DNA from: Variovorax paradoxus
GTDB taxonomy: Bacteria; Pseudomonadota; Gammaproteobacteria; Burkholderiales; Burkholderiaceae_C
Direction: 5' to 3'
Assembly: GCF_030815975.1 (NCBI RefSeq)
Contig: NZ_JAUSXL010000002.1
Location: 1,054,001-1,118,000 of the forward strand
Length of the DNA stretch: 64,000 bases
In this document: positions 17,227 through 25,299 of the stretch, piece after piece
How positions within the stretch are numbered: position 1 is the stretch's first letter
Layout of the letters: each line of letters starts with the position of its first letter
Notes under the pieces: generated by a model
Told to the model about the DNA's origin: nothing
What the model saw: only the letters and a program-made list of their open reading frames with translations
Databases searched by the model: none
Program-made: the position numbers and the translations under genes

Positions 17227-17364
17227 CGGAGTTCGAACCTGCAGAGCAACCTGAAGGCGCGGCAGCTGAAGCTGGCGGATGCGGAGATGGCGCGGATCGC
17301 GGCGCTCGACCGAGGCGCGGCGATGCGACGGCGCGGGCTCGCATCGCGTGCCGGCGGCGAACTC
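17227..17364 (+). pseudogene. 3' remnant of an aldo/keto reductase gene
   Basis: In one frame the sequence reads RSSNLQSNLKARQLKLADAE then MARIAALDRG. This closely resembles the C-terminus of DkgB-type aldo/keto reductases (a serine-rich NADPH-site loop, an NL-x-NLKA helix, LKL, and the M-x-x-IAALDRG helix). No reductase barrel lies upstream; the preceding 130 bp are an intergenic region and the alpha/beta hydrolase gene begins on the other strand. About 45 codons of a usual 270 remain, so this is a deletion relic. The real family assignment rests on pattern recognition. Confidence 0.6.
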
Positions 17365-17728
17365 AGGGGTCGTTGTCGTTGGTGTCTGATGCGGCGGTAC
17401 CAGCCGCAGCGGCCCCCGCTGCCGCTTCGCAAGCTGCCTTCAATGCGGCCGCAACCTCTTGCGGCTCACGGCGCAATTCGACGACGTCACGCTCCCCGAC
17501 GCAGTAGCCGTCGAGACGCACGTAGATGCGCTTGAAATCGCCACCGAGGGCGCGCGCCACGTCGAGCAGGCAATCGGCGAGCGTCGCGAAGCCGCCGTTG
17601 CTGTAGGAGCTGGGCGGGATCACGCCTTTGGAACGCGGCGCGCGAACGGAGTAAGCGTACGACGCAGCCTCTTTCCGCAACTCCACCACGGGCTGCAGGC
17701 CGCATTGAACTTCCCCGGTTCTTCTCAT
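17363..17728 (-). CDS. Hypothetical protein
   Basis: A 121-residue protein I do not recognise. It starts MRRTGEVQCGLQPVVELRKE, has a central KGVIPPSSYSNGGFATLADC segment and then DFKRIYVRLDGYCVGERDVV. It ends in an Ala-rich tail. Composition and codon use look protein-like and there is no signal peptide or membrane segment. Two cysteines are well separated. It stands alone; its 3' end meets the aldo/keto reductase relic on the other strand. It could be a small conserved lineage-specific protein. Confidence 0.55.
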   Translation of the reverse strand: MRRTGEVQCGLQPVVELRKEAASYAYSVRAPRSKGVIPPSSYSNGGFATLADCLLDVARALGGDFKRIYVRLDGYCVGERDVVELRREPQEVAAALKAACEAAAGAAAAGTAASDTNDNDP

Positions 17729-17950
17729 GGCCGCAGTGTAAGTGCCTCCAAAACGAGAAAACGGCGCGCGTTGTGTGCGCGGGATCGGCAGGAGCTTGGC
17801 TGATACGACTTTTTCGTTTTTGTTCTACCCTGAACGGCACCTGAACCACGGCTTTCCGTGGCATTCTGAAAAGGGCCATATCTGCCCGGCGCGCGCGCTT
17901 CCAACGAGCGCCCGATGCGCCTCTTCAACCCCAACGTTCGAGGAACTCCG

Positions 17951-18895
17951 ATGCAGCTTGGGCAAAGGATGCGCGCGTTCGTAGTCGTCGGTAGCTGGGC
18001 GCTCGTGCTCGGCATGTGGAGTTGCGGCGGAGGTGGTGGCGGAGGTGGTAGCGGCGCTTTCCTGCCGGTTGTGCCGGTGGCCACCGTTGCACCGCCGGCC
18101 GATGCGCCGGCCACGCCGCCCGCACCCGATGCGCCGGCCACGCCAGCCGAGCCCGCGCCACCCGCCGAACCAGCTCCTGCCGCGAGCCGCGTCGTCTCCG
18201 ACACCATCACCTCGGCCAAGACGGGCGCAAGCTACGCGCTCGAGATCTACCTGCCGGCCTCCTACGACGGCGGTTCGACGGCTTATCCGGTCATCTATGC
18301 GATGGACGGCGACGGCATCTTCAATCCGCCCGGCACTCGGTTCTCGAATCTCAAGGACATCCTCGAGCAGCGCCGCACCGAGGCAATCCTGGTCGGCATC
18401 GGCGGCACGGCCCGCCGCGAGCAGGACTACACGATGCCGGGCGCCGTGCCGTACCACGACTTCCTTGTGCTCGAACTGGTGCCGTTCATCGAGGCGAAGT
18501 ACCGCGCCGATGCGAAAAGGCGCCTGTTGGCCGGCCTGTCGCTGAGCGGGAGTATGGCCGGCATTGCGCTGTTCCTCGAAGGCGCGGCGGGCAGCCTGGC
18601 GTTCTCGCACTTCCTGGCGTTCGAAGCCGCGTTCGCCTTCCAGACGGCCGAGTACGAAGACCTCGAGCAGCGAATGCACGATGCGCTGGGCGACCGGCCC
18701 CTGCCTGCAACGCTGGTTCTCACGCGCTGCGACAACCCGAACGAGTGCAACTTCGATCCGGTGGGCCGGATGCACGCGCGGCTTGTGGCTCGCGGCTACC
18801 CGGGCCTGTCGATCACCGAAACCACCTACTCGACGACGCACACCCAGACCGACATTCCGTCGTTCGCCGATGCGGTCGCCAGGCTGCTGCCGTAG
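17951..18895 (+). CDS. Esterase-like alpha/beta hydrolase, probable lipoprotein
   Basis: A 314-residue exported protein. The signal region ends at GMWSC, a weak lipobox with Cys25, followed by eight glycines and a Pro/Ala-rich linker (about 40-80). The hydrolase domain resembles the esterase D / enterochelin esterase group: LPASYDGGSTAYPVIYAMDGDG, then AGLSLSGSMAG holding the likely nucleophile serine, and a late THTQTD segment that may hold the catalytic His. I chose the ATG at 17951, which follows GAGGAACTCCG. An ATG at 17915 is the alternative. It converges on the phospholipase gene, with 18 bp between stops. Confidence 0.8.
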   Translation: MQLGQRMRAFVVVGSWALVLGMWSCGGGGGGGGSGAFLPVVPVATVAPPADAPATPPAPDAPATPAEPAPPAEPAPAASRVVSDTITSAKTGASYALEIYLPASYDGGSTAYPVIYAMDGDGIFNPPGTRFSNLKDILEQRRTEAILVGIGGTARREQDYTMPGAVPYHDFLVLELVPFIEAKYRADAKRRLLAGLSLSGSMAGIALFLEGAAGSLAFSHFLAFEAAFAFQTAEYEDLEQRMHDALGDRPLPATLVLTRCDNPNECNFDPVGRMHARLVARGYPGLSITETTYSTTHTQTDIPSFADAVARLLP

Positions 18896-18913
18896 CAGCG
18901 GCCCCTTGCCAGC

Positions 18914-21250
18914 TCAGAAGCGGTCCTGCAGCCCCATGGCCGGATCGCTCACCGAGTGCCGGCCGGTCTCGATACGGCCGGCAAGGCGCCGGTAGAACGA
19001 AGGGTCGGCATCGCAGGTGACCACGAAGTCGTACCACTGGCCGCTCGCGTCCAGGTTCCAGCGCATGCCGGTTTCGCCGCCGCCCTTGACGCGGATGCTC
19101 CATGAGCCGTCGGGGTTGTGGCCATAGGTGCCGTTGTCGTCGTTGCCATTGCGGTCCCGGCCGCCGGCCTGGTAGGCGTCGGGGCGCGGATAGGCCTTGT
19201 TGGGCTGCACGGTGAAGCGGCAATCGCGCCGGCCGTCGTTGCGCATCTGCAGGTAGAGGTCGCCGCGGCGCGCGTCGTAGCCCACGCGGATCTCGGGCGC
19301 GGGCGCGCTGCCGGCGCGCAGCCGGTTCAGGTCGCCCTTGAACTGGCGATGAAAGCCGTTGGGGCCGAGCACCCACAGGTCGTACAGGCCGGCATCGTCG
19401 CTCATGGCGTTCCAGTGGCCGTCGAGCTGCTTGCCGGGCTCCACCACGTAGCGGCGCGGCAGGCGGTCGGGCAGGTGCAGCTTGTCGTAGACGTGGAACA
19501 CGGCAGCGGCCTGGCCGCTGTTGGCGAACAGCAGCTGGACGCGGCCGTTGAGCGCGTCGCTGCGCGCGCTGGTGTGCAGCTCGTAGGGCAGCGCGCGCGA
19601 AGGGCGCACGCCGGTGGCCTGCACGGGCAGGTCAGCGTCGGCCGACGGAACGATCTTCGGCAGCGTCTCCTGCGCGGCGGTCAGCGCATCGGCCTCGGCC
19701 TTGGTCTTGCGCCCGGGCAGCGTGGGCAGCGGCTCGTCGTTGGGGCGCTCGAAGTTGAAGGCGCTGGTGAGGTCGCCGCAGACGGCGCGGCGGTGCTTTC
19801 CGATCTGCGGCTCGGCCACGCCGAAGCACTTCTCCAGGAACATGAGCGTCGAGGTGTGGTCGCAGACCTGCGAGTTGACCCAGCCGCCGCGGCTCCAGGG
19901 CGAGACCACCCACATCGGCACGCGCGGGCCGGGGCCGTAGGGGCGGCCGTCCGTGGCGGGCTGCTTGGGGGTGGCCGGCGTGTAGTTGTGATATTCGACG
20001 GCCACGTCGGCCTCGGCCATCGTGGTGGCGCCGGCCAGTGAGCCGTCGGGGTTGCGCGACGGCACGGCGGGCGACGGCAGGTGGTCGAAGAAGCCGTCGT
20101 TCTCGTCGAAGTTGATGATCAGCACGGTCTTGCTCCAGACCTCCGGGTTGGCAGTGAGCGCGTCCAGCACTTCCTGCACGTACCAGCCGCCCTTGGCCGG
20201 GCTCGAAGGTCCAGGGTGCTCGCTATAGGCCGAGGGCGAGATGATCCACGACACCGCGGGCAGGGTGCCGTTGCGGATGTCCTCGCGGAAGGTTTCGAGA
20301 AAGCCCTGCGGCATGGTGTTGCCGAAGCCCTTGGCCAGCGGGCTGAGCGCATCGTCGATGGCCGGGTCGTAGAACGGCCCGGCGGCGGTCACCGGCTGCG
20401 TGATGTCGGTCGCGGGGACGTAGACGGGGCGGCGCGCCGCCGGCATCTGCTCGACGGCGCTGCGCCAGTGGCGAAAGCTCATCATCTCGTTGCAGCCGAA
20501 GTTGTCGATCAGGCTCTGGTAGACCTTCCACTTCACGCCGGCCTTCTCGAGCCGGTCGGCATAGGTGGTCCAGGTCCAGCCTTCGGTGGAGGCGCCGATG
20601 TCGTTGCCGGCGTTGAACTGGTTGTTGAGCACCGCGAGCTGCACCTTGCTGCCATCGGCGGGGCTGATGCCGTTGGGCCCATTGGTGCCGCTCCAGTAGA
20701 ACAGGCGGTTCGCGATGGTGCCGGTGTGCATGCCGCAGTGGTAGTGGTCGCACAGCGTGAAGGCCTCGGCCAGCGCGCGCTGGAACGGCACTTCGGCGGT
20801 GTCGTAGTAGCCCATCGACAGCAGGTTCTTGACGTCCGGCCACTTGAACATGCGGCCGTGGTCCCATGCGGCCTGCGAGTCGGACCAGCCGTGCGGCGTG
20901 CTGCCTGCGCGCTGCGCGTTGCCCTTGCTCTCGTCGAGGCGGTAGGGCGTGTAGCTGCTGGGCGGCGCGGTCTTGGTGTAGGTCTGGTGGAAGATGGTCT
21001 TGCCGTTGGGCGCCGGTACGGCAAAGCGGTCGCCGTAGCCGCGCACGCCCTTGAAGGTGCCGAAATAGCTGTCGAAGGAGCGGTTCTCCTGCATCAGCAG
21101 CACCACGTGCTTGACGTCCTTGATGGTGCCGGTCTCACGGTGCGCGGGAATGGCCAGCGCGCGGCGGATGCTGGGCGGAAAGGTGGCCAGCGTGGCGGCG
21201 GCAATGCCGGAGCCGGTGGCGGTCTGGAGAAACTTGCGGCGTGTGGTCAT
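18914..21250 (-). CDS. Tat-exported phosphocholine-type phospholipase C
   Basis: A 778-residue enzyme of the bacterial acid phosphatase / phospholipase C superfamily. A twin-arginine signal (TTRRKFLQTATGSG) directs export of the folded protein. The phosphoesterase domain follows with the signature VVLLMQENRSFDSYFGTFKG (about 50-70) and later NFDENDGFFDH and the HTSTLMFLEKCFG helix, all typical of PlcN/PlcH-like enzymes that hydrolyse phosphatidylcholine or sphingomyelin. Two beta-rich C-terminal repeats (DUF756 type) follow. The length is normal for the family. A 75-residue lipoprotein gene lies directly upstream in the same orientation. Such enzymes are often phosphate-starvation induced. 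Confidence 0.92.
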   Translation of the reverse strand: MTTRRKFLQTATGSGIAAATLATFPPSIRRALAIPAHRETGTIKDVKHVVLLMQENRSFDSYFGTFKGVRGYGDRFAVPAPNGKTIFHQTYTKTAPPSSYTPYRLDESKGNAQRAGSTPHGWSDSQAAWDHGRMFKWPDVKNLLSMGYYDTAEVPFQRALAEAFTLCDHYHCGMHTGTIANRLFYWSGTNGPNGISPADGSKVQLAVLNNQFNAGNDIGASTEGWTWTTYADRLEKAGVKWKVYQSLIDNFGCNEMMSFRHWRSAVEQMPAARRPVYVPATDITQPVTAAGPFYDPAIDDALSPLAKGFGNTMPQGFLETFREDIRNGTLPAVSWIISPSAYSEHPGPSSPAKGGWYVQEVLDALTANPEVWSKTVLIINFDENDGFFDHLPSPAVPSRNPDGSLAGATTMAEADVAVEYHNYTPATPKQPATDGRPYGPGPRVPMWVVSPWSRGGWVNSQVCDHTSTLMFLEKCFGVAEPQIGKHRRAVCGDLTSAFNFERPNDEPLPTLPGRKTKAEADALTAAQETLPKIVPSADADLPVQATGVRPSRALPYELHTSARSDALNGRVQLLFANSGQAAAVFHVYDKLHLPDRLPRRYVVEPGKQLDGHWNAMSDDAGLYDLWVLGPNGFHRQFKGDLNRLRAGSAPAPEIRVGYDARRGDLYLQMRNDGRRDCRFTVQPNKAYPRPDAYQAGGRDRNGNDDNGTYGHNPDGSWSIRVKGGGETGMRWNLDASGQWYDFVVTCDADPSFYRRLAGRIETGRHSVSDPAMGLQDRF

Positions 21251-21295
21251 GGGGGTTTGTTCTTGATCTTGAGAATGTTGGGACGCGATGGCGCG

Positions 21296-21523
21296 TCAGG
21301 GCGCGTAGCTCACGCTGGGCTCGCTGCCCGCGCCGGACGAGGCCGCATCGGCCTTGCCGGCCGTGTTCGCATTGGCCGGGTCCGAGCCGAGTGCGTTGCC
21401 CGAAGTGGCGGCAGCGCCGCTGAAGCCGCTGCCGCCCCCGCCGTCACCGCCGCCGCAGGCGGTCAATGCAAAGGCCAGTACCGACAGCGCGAGCGGCGCG
21501 CGCAGGATGAATCGTGGATGCAT
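21296..21523 (-). CDS. Small Gly/Ala-rich lipoprotein
   Basis: A 75-residue probable lipoprotein. The signal peptide MHPRFILRAPLALSVLAFAL is followed by TACGGGDGGGGSGF, so the lipidated Cys is at about residue 23. The mature part is a short, low-complexity Gly/Ala/Ser chain ending SVSYAP, with no recognisable domain. The ATG at 21523 follows AAGGAG by 11 bases. The gene sits 45 bp before the phospholipase C gene and is probably cotranscribed with it. It may help retain or mature the phospholipase, but that is only context. Confidence 0.75.
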   Translation of the reverse strand: MHPRFILRAPLALSVLAFALTACGGGDGGGGSGFSGAAATSGNALGSDPANANTAGKADAASSGAGSEPSVSYAP

Positions 21524-21776
21524 GGATGGAGACACTCCTTTTTTCTCGAGGCGGTTGAATGGCCTCCAGCGTAAGAAAGAGCTGTGACATCGCGATGTAG
21601 CGGCGATGACGGCGTGCAGGCCTGCCCTTCGTACGTGCGGGCGCAGTCTCTTCGCTCGGCGCCTGCATCGTCTACAAGGAAAACCCGCCGAGTCCAAACG
21701 TTCTAAAGCTCGCGTGGAATGACTACGAAAAGCTGCAGTCGAACTCGCGCTGGCAAGGCGCTTGGTGGCCTGATGC
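21524..21776. other. Intergenic region upstream of the lipoprotein-plc pair
   Basis: 253 bp with no gene. It contains a perfect 12-bp palindrome ACATCGCGATGT (21587-21598). On the minus strand the bases ATGTCAC-AGCT-CTTTCTT (21593-21576) form a weak match to a PHO box (two CTGTCAT half-sites 11 bp apart; about 10 of 14 bases). It lies some 55-75 bp upstream of the lipoprotein start, the right place for PhoB control of a phospholipase, but the match is marginal. Confidence 0.35.
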
Positions 21777-22520
21777 TCAACCGGCCCGGCGCCACTCGCC
21801 CGAGGCCGGGCACACGCTGGCCCGTTCGCCGTTCATGCGAACCTGCTCTTCATCCACTTGCGATGCGGTCGGCGCGTCGATGTCGAAGGCGATACGAAGT
21901 GCGCGCGCCACATGCGCATCTTCAATGGGGAGTTCCCAGGTCAGGAACACCTGGGTGCAATCCTGGCCGGGCGCGAAGTCGGCCGCATCGAAGCCGCTGC
22001 TGCGGCGCCGGATCACGGCGTGCGGCTGGCCCGTATCGAATATCAGGATCGTGCCGCGGGCAAGGGGGATGCGATGGCCCGTAGAGGGAAAGTGCACGTC
22101 CAGTTCCTTGTCTTCGCAGAGGAACAGATTGCAGAATGCCGCGCCGCCATACTGCGCGCCATCGTGGTGGTATCTCGCGCCGCGGCAGGCCATGAGGGCA
22201 ACCTCGCTCGACGCAAGCACCTCGGGCAATCCAAGCGTGCGCGTCCAGTCGGACACCTCCTGCACGCAGCGCCTGTAGTCCGGCCAGCGCGCACGCGCCC
22301 GCGCCAAGGGCAAGGGCTCGACGTCACCGGGTTCGAGCGCCAGGCGCGAAGAAACCTCGCGTTCCCAATCTGCAATCAGGCGTGCGGGAGGCACAGGCAT
22401 ATCGACCGCGCCTGAGAGCACGACATCGCTCACGCTGCGGCTGCGCATGGCATCGTCGCTTCGGAAATAGGAAACAAGGCGGTCTTCTCGCGCGCGATGC
22501 GGTCGAGGGGAAAGGCTCAT
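21777..22520 (-). CDS. Putative Fe(II)/2-oxoglutarate dioxygenase-like protein
   Basis: A 247-residue protein with no named family I can be sure of. The middle reads ARYHHDGAQYGGAAFCNLFL, giving an H-x-D pair (His118, Asp120), and 47 residues later FDTGQPHAVIRR gives His167 with arginines just after. This HxD...H...R spacing is the signature of jelly-roll Fe(II)/2-oxoglutarate oxygenases, as in prolyl hydroxylase-like proteins. There is no signal peptide. The start at 22520 has only a weak ribosome binding site; an ATG at 22448 is possible. It is not obviously in an operon. Confidence 0.55.
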   Translation of the reverse strand: MSLSPRPHRAREDRLVSYFRSDDAMRSRSVSDVVLSGAVDMPVPPARLIADWEREVSSRLALEPGDVEPLPLARARARWPDYRRCVQEVSDWTRTLGLPEVLASSEVALMACRGARYHHDGAQYGGAAFCNLFLCEDKELDVHFPSTGHRIPLARGTILIFDTGQPHAVIRRRSSGFDAADFAPGQDCTQVFLTWELPIEDAHVARALRIAFDIDAPTASQVDEEQVRMNGERASVCPASGEWRRAG

Positions 22521-22574
22521 CCGCAGCAGTGTAGTGAGGCGGGTTCCGCATGCCCGCCTTCGCCGCCGGCGGCC

Positions 22575-22859
22575 TCAGGGCCTGAGCGTGGGCTCCCGCT
22601 TCGCATAGGCCAGCGCCGCGAGCAGGCCCAGGCCCGTCACGGCCGCGGCACCCCAGGCCACCGCGGGGCTGCACAGGATGCGGCCCAGCGATGAACGCTG
22701 TCCGGTGTCCGATCCCATGCCCGTGGCGGCCTGCTCGAGCGGCGTGAGCGGCCGCGCGATGTTCGGGTTTTCTTCGCCCTGGAGGACGGCCTGGGAAATT
22801 TCCAGCGGCGTCAGTTCATCGGCGACGGGTCCGGACAGCGATTTGTCGTGGGCGCGCAT
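22575..22859 (-). CDS. Small single-pass membrane protein, unknown
   Basis: A 94-residue protein. The N-terminal 60 residues are polar and soluble (DELTPLEISQAVLQGEENP, then PLTPLEQAATGMGSD, so PLE occurs twice). One transmembrane helix (AVAWGAAAVTGLGLLAALAYA, about 66-86) is followed by a short basic tail. The topology is therefore probably N-in or tail-anchored. The ATG at 22859 follows AAAGG by about 8 bases. I recognise no family. The preceding 142 bp up to the amidohydrolase gene show nothing notable. Confidence 0.6.
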   Translation of the reverse strand: MRAHDKSLSGPVADELTPLEISQAVLQGEENPNIARPLTPLEQAATGMGSDTGQRSSLGRILCSPAVAWGAAAVTGLGLLAALAYAKREPTLRP

Positions 22860-23001
22860 GGAAAGCCTTTCGTTCGAAGATTGAATCTGCGGCGAAGCCT
22901 CTCCTGGCTGCGGGCCCGCGCTCTACAGCCGGCAGCGGGCTTTCGCGTAGGCCGAGGGCGCACACGGCGGCGCCCTGCTTCGTTGTTGCTGAAGGCGCGG
23001 G

Positions 23002-24204
23002 CTACAACGACGCCACGTCGGCCTGCAGCACGCCGTTGCGCGCCACGACACGGCCGCCCGCCACCACCAGCTTGCGCACCGGCCGCGAGACCACGGCCTG
23101 CGCCGGCGTCTCTGCATCGACCAGCACCAGGTCGGCGCGGCAGCCCGCTTCCAGGCCATAGGCCTCGAAGCCGCAGCCGCGCGCGCCGGCGTGGGTGACG
23201 GTGTCGAGCGCCAGGTCGATCTCGTCGTCGCGGCGCAGGTTGTAGCGCATACCGATCAGCATCGCGCGTTCCAGCATGTCTGGGTTGCCGTAGGGCGACC
23301 AGGTGTCGCGGATGCCGTCGTTGCCGCCGAGCACCGTCACGCCGGCCTTGCGGCAGGCCATGAGCGGCGGCACGCTGCGCGATGGCGGCGCGCTGGTGAT
23401 CAGCACCACGCCGAGCCTGGCCATGCGCGCGAGCAGTGCGTCGCGCTCGCGTTCGCTCACGTCGCCAAGGCAGAAGCCGTGGCTTACAGCGACCTTGCCC
23501 TGCATGCCCAGCGCTTCGGTGCGCTGCAGGATCAGATCGAGCGAGAACGCGCCCATGGCGCCGGGCTCGTGCAGGTGGATGTCGAGCGGGCGCTGGTGCC
23601 TGTCGGCAATGCCGAAGAGCAGGTCGAGCGAGCGCACCGGGTCGCCGTCGATGGCGCAGGGGTCGAGGCCGCTAAGCACATCGGCGCCCTGCGCGAGCGC
23701 CTGCCCGAGCAACTCGGCCGTCCCCGGCCGGCCCAGCAGGCCCGACTGCGGGAACGCGACCACCTGGATCTGCTGCACGTCGCGCAGGGTTTCCCGCGTG
23801 CGCAAGGTGCCTTCGAGATGGCGCAGCCCGGCCTGCGTATCGATGTCGACATGGGTGCGCAGCCGCGTGGTGCCGAGCGCGAGAAAGGCCTTGGCCAGCA
23901 CCAGCGACTGCGCGGCCGCGTCGTGTCCGCTCGCATGCCGGAAGGCGCGTTCGTTCTCGATCTTGTCGACGAGGCTGGCGCCGACCTCGTTGCGGTACCA
24001 GTCCATGCCCCACAGCGTCTTGTCCAGGTGGGTGTGGCCTTCGACCAGGCCGGGCAGCAGCAAGGCGCCGGCGCCCTCCTCGACCGCGGCATCGGCGGGC
24101 GCGGACAGCGCAGCGCCGGTTTGCGCGATGCGGCCATCGCGCACCAGCACATCGACAGCGGGAGCGCCCAGCGGGCGCACGTTGCGGATCAGGAGCGAGG
24201 GCAT
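23002..24204 (-). CDS. Amidohydrolase, cytosine deaminase / AtzC-like
   Basis: A 400-residue metal-dependent amidohydrolase of the cytosine deaminase group. Metal-ligand motifs are visible in order: GHTHLDK (His57, His59), THVDID, HLHEPG, SHGFCLGD and GNDGIRDTWSPYGN, the last being a strong hallmark of CodA/AtzC-type deaminases with its catalytic Asp. It probably deaminates or dealkylates a cyclic amidine or ammelide-like substrate in the cytoplasm. The ATG at 24204 follows an AGGAGCGAGGGC leader. It is divergent from an EamA exporter gene, which may move the same compounds. Substrate is unknown. Confidence 0.85.
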   Translation of the reverse strand: MPSLLIRNVRPLGAPAVDVLVRDGRIAQTGAALSAPADAAVEEGAGALLLPGLVEGHTHLDKTLWGMDWYRNEVGASLVDKIENERAFRHASGHDAAAQSLVLAKAFLALGTTRLRTHVDIDTQAGLRHLEGTLRTRETLRDVQQIQVVAFPQSGLLGRPGTAELLGQALAQGADVLSGLDPCAIDGDPVRSLDLLFGIADRHQRPLDIHLHEPGAMGAFSLDLILQRTEALGMQGKVAVSHGFCLGDVSERERDALLARMARLGVVLITSAPPSRSVPPLMACRKAGVTVLGGNDGIRDTWSPYGNPDMLERAMLIGMRYNLRRDDEIDLALDTVTHAGARGCGFEAYGLEAGCRADLVLVDAETPAQAVVSRPVRKLVVAGGRVVARNGVLQADVASL

Positions 24205-24342
24205 GGAAGTTCGATCGATCTTTGAATGCGTCGGGAGCAGGGCCGTGTGCAGCGTACCCAGATTCGGACCTCTGGTCATCACGCGCACGTTTCGTTGCCG
24301 GCCGAAGTGTCCGCCCCGCGAACTCTCGATGATCGGCGCACC

Positions 24343-25299
24343 ATGCACACGACCCCACTCGCCACGGCCGGCAAGCCCGCTCCCCACGTTTCCTTCGAAT
24401 GGGCATTGCTCGCACTGCTCGCCACCTGCTGGGGCGCCTCGTACACCTTCATCAAGATCGGCGTCCAGACGCTGCCGCCCGTGACGCTGATCGCGGCGCG
24501 CACGCTGATTGCCGGCCTGCTGCTGCTCGCGCTGCTGCGCCTGCGCGGCGTGCGGCTGCCCAGAGAACCCGCGATGTGGGGGCGTTTCGCGCTGCAGGCC
24601 TGCCTCAACAGCGTGCTGCCGTTCACGCTCATCGCGTGGGCGGAACGCAGCGTGGATGCCGGGCTCGCCACCATCCTCAACTCGACCTCGCCGATCTTCA
24701 TCTTCCTGCTTGGCCTCGGCATGGGCGGCGCGGAGAAGCCGACGCTGCGCCGGCTCTTCGGCGTGGGCGCGGGGCTGGCGGGCATCTGCCTGATCGTCGG
24801 CTTCGAGGCGCTGCACGGGCTCGGGCATTCGCTGCTCGCGCAGATCGGGCTGGTGGCGGCGGCCGTCTGCTATGGCTGCGCCGCGATGTTCGGCCGCGTG
24901 TTCAAGGGGCTGGACCCGATGGTGCCCGCTGCGGGTTCGCTGCTCTGCGGCGCGGCGATGCTGCTGCCCGCGAGCCTCGCGTTCGACAGGCCGTGGACGC
25001 TCGCTCCTTCGGCCGCGTCGATGATGGCCGTGCTGGCGCTCGCGGTGCTCTCCACGGCCCTTGCCTTCACGATCTACTTCCGGCTGATCAAGACGCTCGG
25101 GCCGATGTCGACCGCCGCGCAGGCCTACCTGCGCGTGCCCGTCGGCGTGATGATTGGCGTGGTGTTCCTCGGCGAGGCGCTTTCGCCCACCGCGTGGGCC
25201 GGGCTCGCGTGCATCATGGCGGGCGTGGTCGCGATGACAGTGCCCGCGCGCCGCGGCCCTTCGAGTCCGCAGCCGAAACGGCCCCTCAGTCGATGCTGA
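24343..25299 (+). CDS. EamA-family DMT-type transporter
   Basis: A 318-residue inner-membrane transporter with ten predicted hydrophobic helices and two EamA repeats. The first begins FEWALLALLATCWGASYTFIK and the second after LLAQIGLVAAAVCYGCAAM. Such proteins usually export amino acids or small metabolites. The ATG at 24343 gives a soluble 17-residue N-terminus, then the first helix. Its 3' end overlaps the convergent Bug gene by 14 bp. The divergent amidohydrolase is its only functional neighbour. Confidence 0.88.
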   Translation: MHTTPLATAGKPAPHVSFEWALLALLATCWGASYTFIKIGVQTLPPVTLIAARTLIAGLLLLALLRLRGVRLPREPAMWGRFALQACLNSVLPFTLIAWAERSVDAGLATILNSTSPIFIFLLGLGMGGAEKPTLRRLFGVGAGLAGICLIVGFEALHGLGHSLLAQIGLVAAAVCYGCAAMFGRVFKGLDPMVPAAGSLLCGAAMLLPASLAFDRPWTLAPSAASMMAVLALAVLSTALAFTIYFRLIKTLGPMSTAAQAYLRVPVGVMIGVVFLGEALSPTAWAGLACIMAGVVAMTVPARRGPSSPQPKRPLSRC

